DNA of 64,000 bases from positions 87,417,030-87,481,029 of the forward strand of contig NC_060246.1 in NCBI RefSeq assembly GCF_921293095.1, given 5' to 3'. The number at the start of each line of letters is the position of its first letter. Within the stretch, counting starts at the first letter, position 1. Below are positions 36,035 through 50,236 of this stretch, piece by piece. The notes beneath the pieces are model-generated. The model was not told the DNA's origin and searched no databases. It was given only the letters and a program-made list of their open reading frames with translations. The position numbers and the translations under genes are program-made. The stretch comes from Ischnura elegans (taxonomy: Eukaryota > Arthropoda > Insecta > Odonata > Coenagrionidae).

Positions 36035-39000
36035 AACTTCCCTCACATCGTGTCTCACGCATACAATGTATTCTTAACTACAAGTTCCTGCCAAGTGCAC
36101 TACATCTCAAATATAAAAATATTTAAAAAATTTAAGCATTTTCTAACGGGTAAACTTGTCGCACTCTAGTTGCATGTAATTATTGGTGTGGTTAAATTCC
36201 ATGTACCCTGAAAATTTCAAGGCATAAGCGTAAGTTTTAAACAAGGAAATAGAAACAGAGGTGAACTAGTCAAAAGGGAGCAATGCATCACCTTAAGCCT
36301 CCCCTTTTCTCCCGTCAGATGATCGTGGCCGTTCTATTCTCTTGTCTCACCCCTCGTCCAGCCTTTCCTTTTCGTAGACGATGGTTTGGTGTTTCATTTT
36401 TTCCCTCGCTGGGCAGATGACTCCCCCCTCCCCATTTTCCCACGGGCCACATCGGCCGAGTTCCCCCTCCACTTCGTTAGTCTCCCTTCACTTTCCACAA
36501 ATCTGTATTCCTCATTCCTCGCCTCCCCCTTTTCTCTCTTTGTCCTTCGTCGCTTCTCCAAAGAGGCCGTCTCACGTAGAACGAAGTATGGGCTGCTGTA
36601 TTGACCCTTGTCAAACTATAGCTAGGGAATTCCACACTCTAAGAGAGTGCCTTTGAGAGTTCATGCCGGGATATGCAGTCAAGAGGACCTAAAAACTTGA
36701 CACGATAATTAATAACATGGCAGTTGTGATACCGGTAATCGAACTTCGGAAATCTTTCTGTAGGTTAGAGTGAAAATGAGTCAAGTAACTAACTGGTAAT
36801 CTTCTATTTTGGGTAATTTTATGAAAAAATGCAAATTATTGTGTTACTGCAGGGCACTGAAAGTTTATTTATGACGTCATTGAAGGTCGACGAAAGAATT
36901 TTGTTTCTTTCCCTTGTTGAAGTTAGGAGATACGCTTGACGGTAAGCATCGGGATATGGACTCCATTTCGGGTGAATCTTAAGCCCTCGCTGCTCAATAA
37001 TTTGTTTGACAGAACTTCGCAAAAAATTGCAGGTGGAAAGACACTGGCCCATCAACCCATACTATACACAAGCTTCATTTATTTCGGCTTTAAATAAGGT
37101 AATCTGTGACTTCTATCGTAACAACTTTCGGGTCGATGCAGTGAAATTATTTTGAAGAAATTTACTGTCATGGCAATTTCTTATTGCTGGATTTATGATT
37201 ATTTAATTTGTATGCACTCACATGTCGAGATAAACTTCATTAAAATCCTTTTCAAATTGGATAAAACACAAACCTTATACTTTCCACACTTTTCATTGAG
37301 GTCGATCGGTTTAATAATCTTTGCGAATGATTCCGGCAATGTTTTTAAAAGACAGAAAGGTGTTCAAAAATGGTCGAGGTAAATGGAAACTGGGATAAAT
37401 ATAGTTTGTGCTTTAATTCAATAACCTCATTGGTCTGATTTCAGCACCCTTTGCTCATTAAGCTTGCATTGATAGATTGGCTACACTTGCGTTTTTGGGA
37501 ACTGAAAAGTGTAGGCATACAGGAATGGATATTTGTGATAAAATAGGGATGGCTTTCTATTATTTCAGTGATCCATTTGCGGCGAAAGCAATCTGACGCA
37601 GTGTGAAGGTTTATGCATGGTAGGGTATGGTGTGAAATAGTAAGTGTGGACGGCCATAATATATTGCATTAAAAAAAGCATTTTAAATAATTGTCAGAAA
37701 TGGTAATAATTCTCACTTAATACCATTGTATACTTGAGCGTTTTGGGAACAGTCTTAATTTATTTTATGCTTGTAATCTGTGTTGTTGGTGGCCTCTTTT
37801 TTTAGACCATTCTTCTTCGATTATTTTGTCCCTCTTCTTTGTATTTGGCTTTTTTCATCCCTCTTTCACTCCCTGTCCTTTCTCCTTCTGGGTCTCCTTC
37901 TGTAGCCCTCCCCATAATCCCACAAGGTTGGAGGTAGCTTATACAGTTTGCGCTCCCCCGCGTTCTTTATGTCGTGGATAAATCCTGATTCGCACAATAT
38001 AAGTCTTGGATGTAACTCTCCCGTAGGGCTCCCTTCGTCTTCCATCTTCTTATCTTTGTTTCCTCTGCATTCCATGAACCACTCTCTTTCGGCTTCTCAT
38101 TCCTTCTCTTTCATCATTTGCGGATTTTCGTCTCTTTTTGTGTGTTCTCAGCGTTTTGAAGTATTTGCGTTGTCCGTGCTTGGGTTTCAAAGCTTTGACC
38201 TACTTTTTGGTTCGGTGAAGTGGTCCCGTATTTTGGAGTTACAGGCTGTCAACATTACTGATGATTGCGTGTTGCCATCTATTTATCGACTCGAGAAAAG
38301 AAAATATAATTTCTTTTCTATTCGAGTGGTATTTTTCAGATCACTTCCCATCTGAACCTCATCATATTCTTCCTCGTTTTTCCGAATGAATGGTGGGGTT
38401 TCATTTTTGTAATCTTCACTTGATGCTGCTTTCTATATGCTTACGAAAACCATACTTTACTTTTGTTTCTTTGCAGAAATATTAAGATATCTTCATAATG
38501 GAAACCAATAAAGTTTAAAATTCAGCATTGATGGATCTAAGTATGATAGATGATTTGGCGTTGGTTGAAATAACAAACCTTAGGTCGTTGTTTAAGTTCG
38601 AATGATAGTTTTAAAACTTTCCTGTTCGAGGAATCTCTCATCCTTTAATTTATCGAAAGTTTATGTAATGATTTCATTGGATTTGTGCTCCATTCATACG
38701 AAATAAGGATTACATTTTTTTACTATCCGGGTTTTCGTTTAGGAATTCTTATAATTTGAAAAGAAAAACTTCATGCTATAACGAGAGCCACGTTAAAAGC
38801 AAGCGGCCGTTACTACTATTGTAACACATTAGTCTTTCAACACCTGCCAGTTCAACGCAGTAAAAAAAAGGTAATGTGTATTTTGCGATTGTTTTTAGTT
38901 TCGATTAGTTTTTATCGTGGTTAGTTTTCAACCGTGTATAAAAGTTATCGAACTGTCTTTACGCTCAGGACTATGTCATCCTTGTTTCATACCGTTGCCG

Positions 39001-42000
39001 AGAGCCCAAAAATATTGTGACTTCTCCTTAATGTTCCCTGTTACACCGCGTCATGGTTTCACCTCGTAACCATACCATTACCAAGCCAAAAGGTGTGAAA
39101 ATAATCTATGATATTTATATTTTGATTGATAAAACAGAATGGACATTTACCGCTCATTAAAAATTTCATCTTCAATACTTGCATTGGGTGTCAATTGGAA
39201 CATGTTGCATGCAGAATCCACGACACGTCGTATTGAAAAGCCAATATCTAGTCGCTTATCACCTTGGCAATGGTAACACTTGTCATTGCCCTATCATGGA
39301 TAAACTTTTGTTTTGAAAATTGCTTTTGGCTTTTAATTATGACGTGCATACAACCAATTTCGACAAAGTGAAGTCCGATACGCTTGTGTACGAATGGATA
39401 TTATTCTGGGTGAACCATCTCTTTGAGGAACTTCTGTAAACTGTGGCAGGGCTTAGCGCTGTTAGTTCAATCCTGTCCTCAGTTTCCGACTCCTCATCTC
39501 AGCCGTACACTTAATTCTCATTCCGCTCCTTTTCATCCTTCCACTGGGTCCCTCTTTAACTTGCGGTCCTCCTGATGCATGCTTATTGTGATTCTCCTTT
39601 GTCAACCCTCTTTTTCCCTCTGCCTTTCTTCTCCGGCTGTATACAGATCCCTCCTTCTCTTATATACCTCGTCGTCACGGGCCAGGGTCCTGTCCCGCCC
39701 ATCCTTGCCTCTCTGCCAACCGCATTGAAACCCCTGAGGGTCTCGTGCCCGCTGTCCCTCGAAAACTCTCATTTCATCCTTCCTTTCATCCCATCACAGA
39801 CCCCGCGGGTCCAGTTCTCCATCCTCTCAATTCTCGTCTTCATTTTTATGTATACGAATAGAAATTCGCCCGCGGTCATCGTGCGGAGATGAAGGTTTTT
39901 TTTTAAGTATCGCTCACTCACACATTCGCGCGCACAGAGGCTGTTCATGAAGTCACCTTTTGATTTTTTTATCTTGTTTTTTTTAAAACTTTTCTTCTAA
40001 TTCGTCTGCCCGTAGTTTTTATTTATTACCCATGTCCTCCCGCGTGAGGCAGTGTCGATTCAACTACTTGCGCTGTGAACCCCGAAGTGTTCGCCTACAA
40101 TCCCGGGTTTCTGTTATGTACTTCTATTTGACGCGTGGGCTGCGACAAGGGCCTTTCTCTTTTAGTTTATTTTTTTAGATGTTTGACGTGAGGGGACGTG
40201 GCGTGTCCCTCTCTACTGTCCGCGGGTTATTTTATGCCCTTCAAATTCTATTGTGTTGTAGGTGTGCGGAGGTGGCGCTACATCGGGAACACGCAAGTCT
40301 GTTTGTGAGTGTAACTGATCCGTTCGTTTGTATGGTGTTGCGTCGGTGCATTCTTCGAGCTGGGGTATGGCCATCTCTAAGGAGACTCATCACTTCCTCT
40401 CGACTGGTCTTTGTCGCGTCTAATCACTCGTTTAATAAATACGCTATCATGCTGAAACTTTCAAGGTATTTAGAGAAGACTTCTATCAATATTTGCTTTT
40501 ATCTTAAATTTGATAATTTTACCTCCGTGTATTTATTTTATGCGATATACTATAGGATGATGAAGTTTGAAGGGATTGGCACAAAATTACATTAATTAAA
40601 AATGTATTTTTATCAAAAGATTTGTTATTGTTAAATGCTTTTTTAACTGCCTATACATGCCGTATGAATTTCATATTGGCATCCGCTTGCCATGGAACTA
40701 CTTAACTTTAATATTCGCAGTTATTCCAGTTATCGTAGAATTTACTTCAAAAGTAGCATTACCACGACGAGTTTATCCTCTTTAATATTCATTCAGTTGG
40801 GATGAGTTTCCCCAATGAAAAATCGATTCACTTTGTTTAAATTTTTTCACATCTCACTGGCTTCTGTGAAGGAGTCAATACGCAAAATTCCTATAGCCAA
40901 TATTAAATATTCCCAATAAATACCTATGCAAATAGTTATTTATTGCGTTACTTTAATGAAAGATTAGGCACATTGCACTATTAAAAAATAAACTCTTATT
41001 TGGATCAACGGCTTTGTTGTTGTTAAATGCGTTTTTTGGTGTTAGGAACACGCTTTAAAGCAATAAAATGGTGCGTAAATATTATTATATCCATTTCTGC
41101 TCTTGTCATGTCGTGGCTGAGTGGTGGTATTGATGGGCTACATTGAGTTGAGGTGGCGAAAGATATTCCGAAGTGAATGGGGTAGGGAGGCGTGAGTTGG
41201 GGAGCGGGCAGTGTTGGACTGTTATGCCCGAAATGTTTGAGTTGGTTGGCGATGACGTAAGCACGAGGAGGGTGTGTAAGGGGCTGTGACCGCTTTATTG
41301 GGGGTGAATAAGCGGGCTGAACAATATTGGGATATATAGAGTGCTATGTGCTTAATTTTCACCAGTCCGTCATAACCGGCCAGTGTCCCTGGAAGATTCG
41401 AATTCTACGCCGTGTTCATTGGACTATTTACTAGACTTAGCATTTGAGTTTCAATTTATTATGAGCCTAATTTCCCTTAACTATGTCAATTGTGAACAAT
41501 TTTCTGTCGTGGGTTCGATATGCTATTAAATAAATTTGATAAATTATCGGTATTGTGGTGTATCAATCGTGTACTTATTATCATGACGCAGGATAGATTA
41601 CTCGTGATAGCGGTCATTATTAATTAGTACCTATTATTGGTTTATTGATATGTCTGTTAAGATTTTATTGATGAGTGACGAGATTTCTTTTGAATCAAAA
41701 AGGGTAAATTTTCATTTAAGCTATGTATCATGAATGAAACGGCTACTGCAATTGATATCATTGTATTTATCTGTTCTTTATTGTGATATTGTTCAGCAGA
41801 GGAATTTTTCTTCGATCGCCAAACGATATGATTTGAAAATATTTCTCCCCTGTGGACGAAGTTGTGTTTGTGTGGCAAAGTTCTTCCATGGAAAGAGAAA
41901 TAGTTCGTGGTTTGATTTATTTATTGAAGGCCTAGTTTCTACAGTTGAAAGCATTGCTTTTTGGAAAAGGGTAAAAACGGAGGTGATTAGTAACTTCGGT

Positions 42001-45000
42001 ATTATCGTCATAATGCTAACATGCCCTTATGTGCAGAATACCTCTAGCATATGTTGATTACTAACTAACAGCGGTCCTAGGTCCTCGATGAATTTTAATA
42101 GTTAAATGCCAATACAGCGCAAATAAACTGGATCATCTAAATCTCATCATTATTCATCGGAACCAAAGGACAATCGAAAATCTAAATGATTTTTTCGATG
42201 TTCGCCTTCAGAATTGAAGGGTTTCGAATCGATTTTGCTGTAGTTAAAATTATAATTGCTGGTTTCAGAATATCGGTGTATCGCAATTGTAAACCAGCAG
42301 CCCCGAATTGTCCCGGTGATAGAGGGAGAGGCAGTGAGGGTCAGCTGGGAAAGGATCACATCCACTTCCTCATAAACTTTCTCTTCCCCCTGCACTCTCT
42401 CTTTTCCATATCCACCCTCCTCCCCCACCTCCTCGCTTGCCTCCCCACGCAGGGTGAATAATTTTCGAAGATCGACCGATATCCGCGCATTTGTCAGACT
42501 CGGTTAACGGATGGAAGGACATCTTCCGGTTTCTCCCTCTTCCCTCGGTCAAACATTCCGTATCACGTGACCCGAATGGTCAGGAGGGATGGATGGCATG
42601 GGCATGGATAAAGGCTGCGTCGGAATAAACGTGCCCCGGGATCATGAAACCCTAAAACGTGACCCTAAATAAAGAAAATAGGATTAAGGGACAACCGACG
42701 TGTTTATGGGATGCAATGAAATTATATCGCGAAATGATTTCCCTCGCTGTTTTTTAATGCTCCTTTACACTTTAAGTAGAATCTAGTATAGTCTTATCTA
42801 GTGTGTAACGCTTTATGGCGCATAAACGTGGGCGCGAAGTAGGAGGACTAGGGAAAACTGGTGGCGTTTGAGATGTGGGTGTGGAGAGGAATGGAGAAGG
42901 TGACGTGGATGGAGAGGAAGAGATATGAAATGATATACAAGATGGGCGGGTAGAGAAAAAATAATGAACTCCCGTAGTTTCATATGTGTACTTAATATAT
43001 AAAAACATTGTCTTTTCGCAACTTTCGGAGGCAGGAAGCCATAAATGAGAGCTATAGATAATTATCAGTTAATTTGAAGCCATATTTCGGAATTTATTGC
43101 AATTTACTGAGGTCCGAATTAAGTCCATCTCGAAGTCTTCGTCTATTATGTAGCATGAAACGGAGTTGGTCTTGGCATCTTCGAAGCTGCGATAAATTCT
43201 GTCGTTCATTTGTTTACCTGAGCCATCGCTAAAATTTGTGATTGGGCTCTCGGCCCTAATTTTTCACGAAGGCGTGCCTCCTCGCCCACATTGTGTGAGA
43301 TCCAGTCCCACGTTATCACTTTAACGGCCCCCCGTCACACATTGGACGTTGATTGTTTCTCAGCCTCAACGGCTCATATTTCACTTTCACCTTTCGTTCT
43401 TACGCGTAAGAGAGTACAACCGTTGCGCATAAGGGCACTTTTGTGCCTGTCACCGCGAGGAGTACAGAGTGGGCAGTCCTTCTCTAATGGTCCATCACGG
43501 TAGGAGTCCGCTGTACATGTCCTTCACCCCATTCAAACTCGGGCGAGCGATTGCATCAACCGGATCCCATGTATCCAGCACAGGGCAGAGTCCGATAAAG
43601 GGACTGCTGCTGGAGATGAGATATTGCGCGGAGGTCGGAAAATTGTCGCCGTGGATTTTGCGCGTTTGATTGCGATAAGCGCGTCGATAACGGCTGAAAG
43701 TGATATCGGCCCGCAGAGCGATGTGACCCTGTGTGCTCGGGTCGTCGTTTATACAGTTTTTTGTGCCGGTGCCGTTCAGTGGGTAATCACCATGCGCAGA
43801 TTGTAATCAAATCATCGAAAGCCAGCGAGAGATTAAATTCCACCATCGATCATATTTCTGTTGCGTGGAGGCCAATTTTCCGCTTTTCGTGCCCGGGAGC
43901 CGTGTATTTTCTGCAGGTTGGTATGGAGAGGGATATTAGCTATTGACTGTGGAGTTGAGTGGTGGTATTAGCCTTGCATTCACTTTTCAATGTCCTTTAA
44001 GTTGTGAAGTATCCATGTATTTCTCGCGTTCTATAGCTTTTTAAATTGTATTTTCGCACCTCGACACTGAAGTCTGATGCTGGGGTCTTACGTCCGACTA
44101 GCTCGTCTCCGTTGTACGGGTATTTTATTTCCGGATTGATTTTTAGGTGCTAATGAACCCATCCATCAATCCATGGGATTCAGGTCGAGGAAATTCATCT
44201 TCTCTCTGAGAAAGTTTCGTGCATTGTATCCGATTGTGGGTGACACCACAAAAATGTCTGGCTAGTCTGCGGTTATTTTGTGAATGTATATTGTTTTACC
44301 TGATACGGGTGTTGCTACAGATCCTAATTGTGCTTTAAAGAACCCGTTTGAGTAATTTTACAGCTTAGAAGAATGAAAATAAGTATGAGTAGATCAACTC
44401 ATGCTACAAATCCTTCCTCTATGCGGGATTGTAAATTTTGAAAATTTATTATTTCTTCTTTTCTTATCATATGCTTCACTTGCTAACTTGTAAATATGGA
44501 AAATGGTCGCGCATTGAATATAAGACCTTGGAGCCTTGAGTAAAATGGCAGAGAAAGTTGGGGGAAACTGGATTATGAAAGTTCGAGCGTCCTCTATATT
44601 AGCCGTGTACTCAGTTTTTGTTTCTAGTCTTTCAGTTTCTCTTGGATTCTCTGAATTTATAGCCAAAAAATTAAAGAGAGCGCTTTGATGTTTTCCTAAG
44701 TTGTTTCGAGTGATCTGCATGAAAAATATGTATGGACGATGAAACGCTTTGCATTGTAAAAGTCGAAAATATTATTGCATATGGTAAGGAGGGGTAGCTT
44801 TTGAGGCTGTGGAGTTGTTTATGAGGTGTGATGGGATGCTGAAGGCTTTGATGAGAAAGTTGGAATAGTGAGAGTATTCTGAGATGAAATGAGGTGAGCT
44901 TGGGTGGTATTTCTTTCTTTGGGGTAAAAGGAGGCATTTTGCGAAGTTCTGAGAGTAAATTGTGTGGAAACGCTGTCATTGTGTTTGTATCTTTCTGCTG

Positions 45001-47252
45001 GATCTCGATTATTGCTGTCAATCGGGGTTTTCTCTTTTCCATTCAAGTGTGCCATTAGAGGGTGCGTACAAGGAATGGCGATGGAATTAATACATAATAA
45101 ATCTTCGAGGGAGTTTGCAAATGTGGTTTAACATATTGTAAAAGCGACTCTAAGACCAAATAATGTGAAAAAATATCCCATAAAGTTCAATAATATCACA
45201 CACAAATACTTATTAAAGCCAAAGGGTAGTTGGGATAGCCGAATAATAACTACCTACTCGAAAAGGGAGAAAATTCTTTGTGAACGACTGGAAATTATAC
45301 TTACACTATTATTTCCTCGATTCCGGAGTACATTTTAATTATTTCCCTGTCGCGGTAGTAAGATTTATGTATCAGTAGATTCCTGAACGTACTTTCGATT
45401 TTGGATTAATTATTCTAGTTACTTAATGTTCGGAGAAATAGACGTTGAATTTCGAAGGGAATATTGTCGACGGTATGTAATTTCCACTCGAATCGGGGGT
45501 TGCTAAGTGCTCGCGTGGCAGTTTATCGCGAGTAACCGACTTCGCACCATGCGACACTAGCTGATGGAACCTGCGCCGCCGCTCTCCTGTACCTATGCAC
45601 TTACTTACACCCAGACTTACTCCCAGGCGTTCAATCGCCTTAATTGGGAATAATTCGCTAGTTCTTGAGCTCCAACAATGGGAGAAGGGATGGAAGAGAA
45701 GAAAGGGGGCAGATAGAGGGACTCCTATCGCTCGCTGTTAGCCTCGCGTCAGCTCCAACTGAGAGGAGAGAGACATCATCGCAATTAGACGCCTCTGGCG
45801 GATTCACTTATTCATTCACTTTGGTGCTCCCTCGCTACTCGCTCGGATTGGCCTGGCTCAATGCCCGAATCCACCCGTCTGAAGCTCATCCTGGATTTTC
45901 GGGGGTCCTTGGAATGTGATGGGTGCGTGGCATGGGGGGGTCTCTTCTCTTCCCCTATTCCTCCTGTCTCAGCAGCACCCCCTCCCAATTTATCCCCCTA
46001 TTTCTCGACGGGAATGCGTAACCTACATCCGTGAGAAGGCTTACGCCTGGGAACTCGGCAGAGGAGCAAACGTCAACACATTAGCTACATCAAAGACTTC
46101 CCCTACCCTTCCTATTCCCCCTATCTCTCATCCTATTTTAGCATAATTGAACACCGCTTGTAACGCCTTGTTTTCCCGTCGTGTGTACTATGTGGTGGTA
46201 GAAGTAGGTATGTGCTTATTTTTAAAATCAACGTCTCAGTCGCTTCACCTTTAAGTGTGTAACTCGTAGTCAGTAGGACGTATGCAATGTAAGAGCTTGT
46301 GGGTTCGGATAGGCAATGGCAAGTTAACGTATCCGGGATTATGAAACTTGTGACAGAGGGTGCTGATTGTGAATGTATGCTGGATCCTCTTTTGAGTGAT
46401 TGGGGTAATGAAAGCAAAGTGGAAGGGCAGCGTTTGACAGGAGCCGATATCGTAAGGTTGTTTATGTTAAATGTTAAATGCAGCGGTGTTTACCATCGGT
46501 ATCCTCGCGAGTATAAGAATGATGTCGAAAAAACGTACACGATAGCTGGGTCTCAAAGTAGCCTCTCGTATCGTTTTCTCTTATCCATTGTGTTGAAATT
46601 GCTTTTTCACGGCTATTTGAACGCATTTGGGATGTGCTCCACACTTGAGACCTGATAAGTGATTCCCAATGTTTAAAGTTTTTTTTTAATTTTTTGGGTT
46701 CCTTTCATTAATGATAAATAATAATCAGTAGTTACTGATGATCCCATTCTTTTAGTACTTTGTGGAGTCCTATTCGTGGAATGAAGACTTAGTTAGTCCT
46801 ATGATTTCTTAACCTGATGTTATTAGTCATATAATTATCAAGGGGAGACTTACAATTATATAGTAATAGTGAAACCCCTTTAATGATGAAGAGCCTTTTT
46901 TAGGTGACAATTTTTCACCTAAGTATTTGAAATATGAATTGACGATGTGCTATTGAAATCGATATTTACCAAATTTTTTTCTAGGTTCTCTGGTCAAATC
47001 TTTTGCTGAATAATTTAGCAATCAGTATAAGCAGTTTATATACATTAGATGGCATCCACAGTGAAGCCAGCGTTGAATGGTATTTTGCTAAGGAAAAAAA
47101 ATCACGTTAATAAAAAAACTTAGTTTCACCTGATTCGGTCTTAGCGTCATATTTCTAAGGCGTTAGTTTATATGCTTCCATATTTCCATATCCCCTTGAT
47201 GGCTTGCGTAAAGTATGAAATCGTTTCAGACTTGATTTTGTGGAAGTTTGCT
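36035..47252. other. Long non-coding stretch
   Basis: About 11 kb with no supported gene apart from the dispersed repeat at 37.1 kb. C/T- or CpG-rich patches lie at about 36300-36580, 37850-38100, 39480-39900, 42300-42450, 43250-43900 and 45530-46130. Frames in these patches overlap antisense and are low complexity. A perfect 8-base stem (TTAGGTGA...TCACCTAA) sits near 46900. Confidence 0.5.
37094..37182 (+). repeat. Dispersed repeat, copy 2
   Basis: Second copy of the 89-base repeat seen at 35832-35920, 1.26 kb downstream in the same direction. The inverted arms that flank copy 1 are not evident here, so this is a partial copy. Confidence 0.8.
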
Positions 47253-47568
47253 ATATCCATGATGAAGAACACAAATGGTAATTTCCAAACTTTTTAATTC
47301 AACACTCAACAACCGGCGATGGTTTCAACACATTGTGTCATTTTCAAGGTCATAACACCACTTGCCCCTATCCCCGCTCCAATATAGCATCCAAGTAATT
47401 TACCAGTAAGTCGCTCCACTGCATGATAAGCAATTCCTTGAGTTCCTCGTCCAAGTTCATCACCAATATCCTTGAAAATGGCACAATGTGTTGAAACCAT
47501 GGTCGGTTGTTGAGTGTTGAATTTAAACGTGTGGAAATTACCTTCTGTGTTCTTCATCATGGATATTG
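47253..47568. mobile_element. 316-bp fold-back element with ~98-bp inverted arms
   Basis: Arms at 47253-47350 and 47470-47568 are reverse complements at roughly 90% identity, from ATATCCATGATGAAGAACAC at the outer edge to CAAGGTC or its counterpart at the inner edge. Each arm, read outward, contains CCTTGAAAATG, a CACAATGTG hairpin, GAAACCAT and a GTC-like triplet. The unique centre (47351-47469) is more GC-rich than the arms. The minus frame stays open through both arms and the centre (47560-47306), and the central part gives an ordinary-looking peptide with a Gly-rich stretch. This may be chance or a captured fragment. A solo arm of the same family lies at 16162-16266. Confidence 0.9.
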
Positions 47569-50220
47569 CGTATGGTGTTTTGGTATAGAGTAGATGTGGC
47601 TTTTAAAAATTTTTCCCTTTCTCTTTCTCCTTGCGTGAAGTAGGGCTCACATCCCACACTCCCCGTCTCCAGGGACTGTCGTCGTCTTCCTTCTCACTGC
47701 CGCCGCAGAGCGTCCGTCCCCTTAATTCGACCGCACCCTTCTCCTTCCACTTCAAGCCGACATCATTCTTCCGAGTCCATTGTCACCGTCCGTCCCCTTC
47801 CTTTCCATTTCATTCTACTTATTCTCCTGTGGAAGCCGCAACCGCCCGCCCTTCCGCCGCTGCGGGAAGCGCGCGCCCACCTGCAGCGGGAAGGGTGGGG
47901 CGACCGTGGGATGAGCGAAACCTTAGAACATGAGAGAGGCCAGGTCCTCAAGTCTTCCATCCCTTGTGAATGGGGCGCGTGCGCCGTGTATTGGCTGGAG
48001 AATGCCTCGATTTCGTGCTCACTCTCTCCCCACTCAAGCGATACAGGGCTCCGATATTTCTTCGTGATCGATTTGCGGTAATAAATGAGATAATATTTTC
48101 CACTTTTTTTACAATTTCTTTAACGAAATTTGGTATTACTTACTGTATTTTCTAAAATGCATAAAAAATAAATGGAATTTACGACATTTTTGAACTAAAA
48201 AAAAAATACATCTTCAATTCTATGCTAGAAGGAAGAATGTTAGGTAAGCGTGGAGGGGTAGGTAGAGAATAGGATATCTAAATCATAGGAGAGACGTTAT
48301 TGTGGACGCGGAAGAAGGAAAAGAGGGAGTTCTGGGTACCGTAATGTGGACAGGTGCTTTGTTCATAATCAAAAGTGTTAGAAATAGGGATAGTCACCCA
48401 AATTCTCGCTCATTTCGTTGAATTCGACTACTTATTTTTTGGTTCTATTATTATTAACCTAAGATTATAATGCGTTTCTGAATTTCGTATCTACACAGGA
48501 TGCGATTTTTGCTACTTATATTATATTAAAACCAAATAAAACATTGTCTTCGAGTACTGCCTTTTTCCGGAAAAGTAAAGAGCAGGAAAAAATGACGAAC
48601 CTTACGTCATACTTTTCCTGAGGATCAGCGTCTGTGATTGGTTTATATTTGCGCGGAATTTCGTTCCGGGAAACTTATGGGACTAAGAGGAAAGAATGAC
48701 TCGACGCTAAATCCTTCGTAGGCTTCCCTGGGATTTTTCTGTACGCTCAATGGTGTACACCCTCTTACTACCTGAGATTCATGCTTTTAACCGGTCTCCT
48801 CTCGCATTGCTTGCGTTCATCTTTTTCTACTGCGCTCGGTAACCCTCTTAGGGATCCAGCCGCTTTTAGGGAGGGTACTTGTAAGTATTTTCATAGTGTT
48901 TTTGTTTCACTTTGCTCGATTCTTTACGTCTACATCTAAAAAAAGTACATCCCTCTCCTGTAAGTAGACGTTCGAGGTCATCTATCTTTTGACGGCGTCC
49001 ATTTTATGTCAAGAGCCTCTCCTTTATGTGATGCCCTCTGCACTGTAGGAGCTCAAATAGTTTTTCAAGAATGTTGCTCTTACGTGGAACAAGTTCAGGA
49101 GATCTATTTCAGTTTTAGCAGCTTTAACGTCGGGTCACTTCTGCGAGTATTTGGTGGCCTTTTCGCAGTGCTATGCTCTCAGCGTTATCGCTTTTTCTGG
49201 TATTATAATGGGTATGGTGAAATCTGAATTGTCATAGAATAATTACTAAATGACGTTTGAGTAGATGCTTAAATTATTCCTTAAGATTGCTCAGCGTGTT
49301 CAGGAACGATAAAGACCATTATATCAGAGTTGCTTTGATATTAGAGTAATTAAAGAGGTCCCATCACTCTATCTCCCGGTCATATTTTGTATCGATCTTC
49401 AAATGATTTAATAAAACTGATAAAATATAGCTTCAACACAGGCGAACATTTTAAAATTGCCAGGGTATGTGGAATAAACCATTAACAGTATGAACTCGTT
49501 TCTCAAAGATGTCTTTTTTGCCGCGTTTTTAATGCTTCGTTAACAGATTCATACTTGAGATACAGGTATTCATTGATAAGAGCGTGCCCAATGTACCCTG
49601 ACAATCAAAAGATAAATGTGTAAGTATTATCGGCATACTTCAGACTAAGTCATGCTAATCAAGCGGAGTAAATCATCATCTTAACCACTTATTTACCCAA
49701 ATAGTTTCGGTAAAATTGTTGGCGATCTACTGAAGCACAAGAGAATGTTGTAGATTGTTATAAAGGGTGAAGTGTTAGGTAAACATGAAAGAAGGAATAG
49801 GGTGTACGGATGGGATACAATCCGAATGTCCAGCAAAAAAGAAGAGCACAATTGAAGATATAGGACCCACTCAGCCATGAAGGCCATTCCGGTTCCATTT
49901 GCACCTACTTTTAAGGTAATTTCCCTCCGTTTTTAAATTTACAAGTTGTGATCTCAATACGTTACCCCTCTACTATTTCAGTTGTCTTGCCGAGCGTCGA
50001 CATCGTTTTCTATGTATTTCGCGAACAGAAATGCTATTAGGCCCGACTACCACGATCCCCTCGTCCCATAAAATGATTCGTATCGTATCTCTTCACGCCC
50101 CCCACCTCCGCTGTAGATTCCGTGCTGAGTTATCCTTTTCTGCACGCCCGGCCGTAGGCCACATTTCACTGCCGTGACCAATGGTCGCCCCTCGAGCGGG
50201 GCGTCGTTAATCAGGGATCC

Positions 50221-50236
50221 GGTGGTGGTGGTGGTG
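50221..50236 (+). repeat. (GGT)5 microsatellite
   Basis: Five GGT units within a small GC-richer patch (about 50100-50340). Non-coding by context. Confidence 0.9.
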
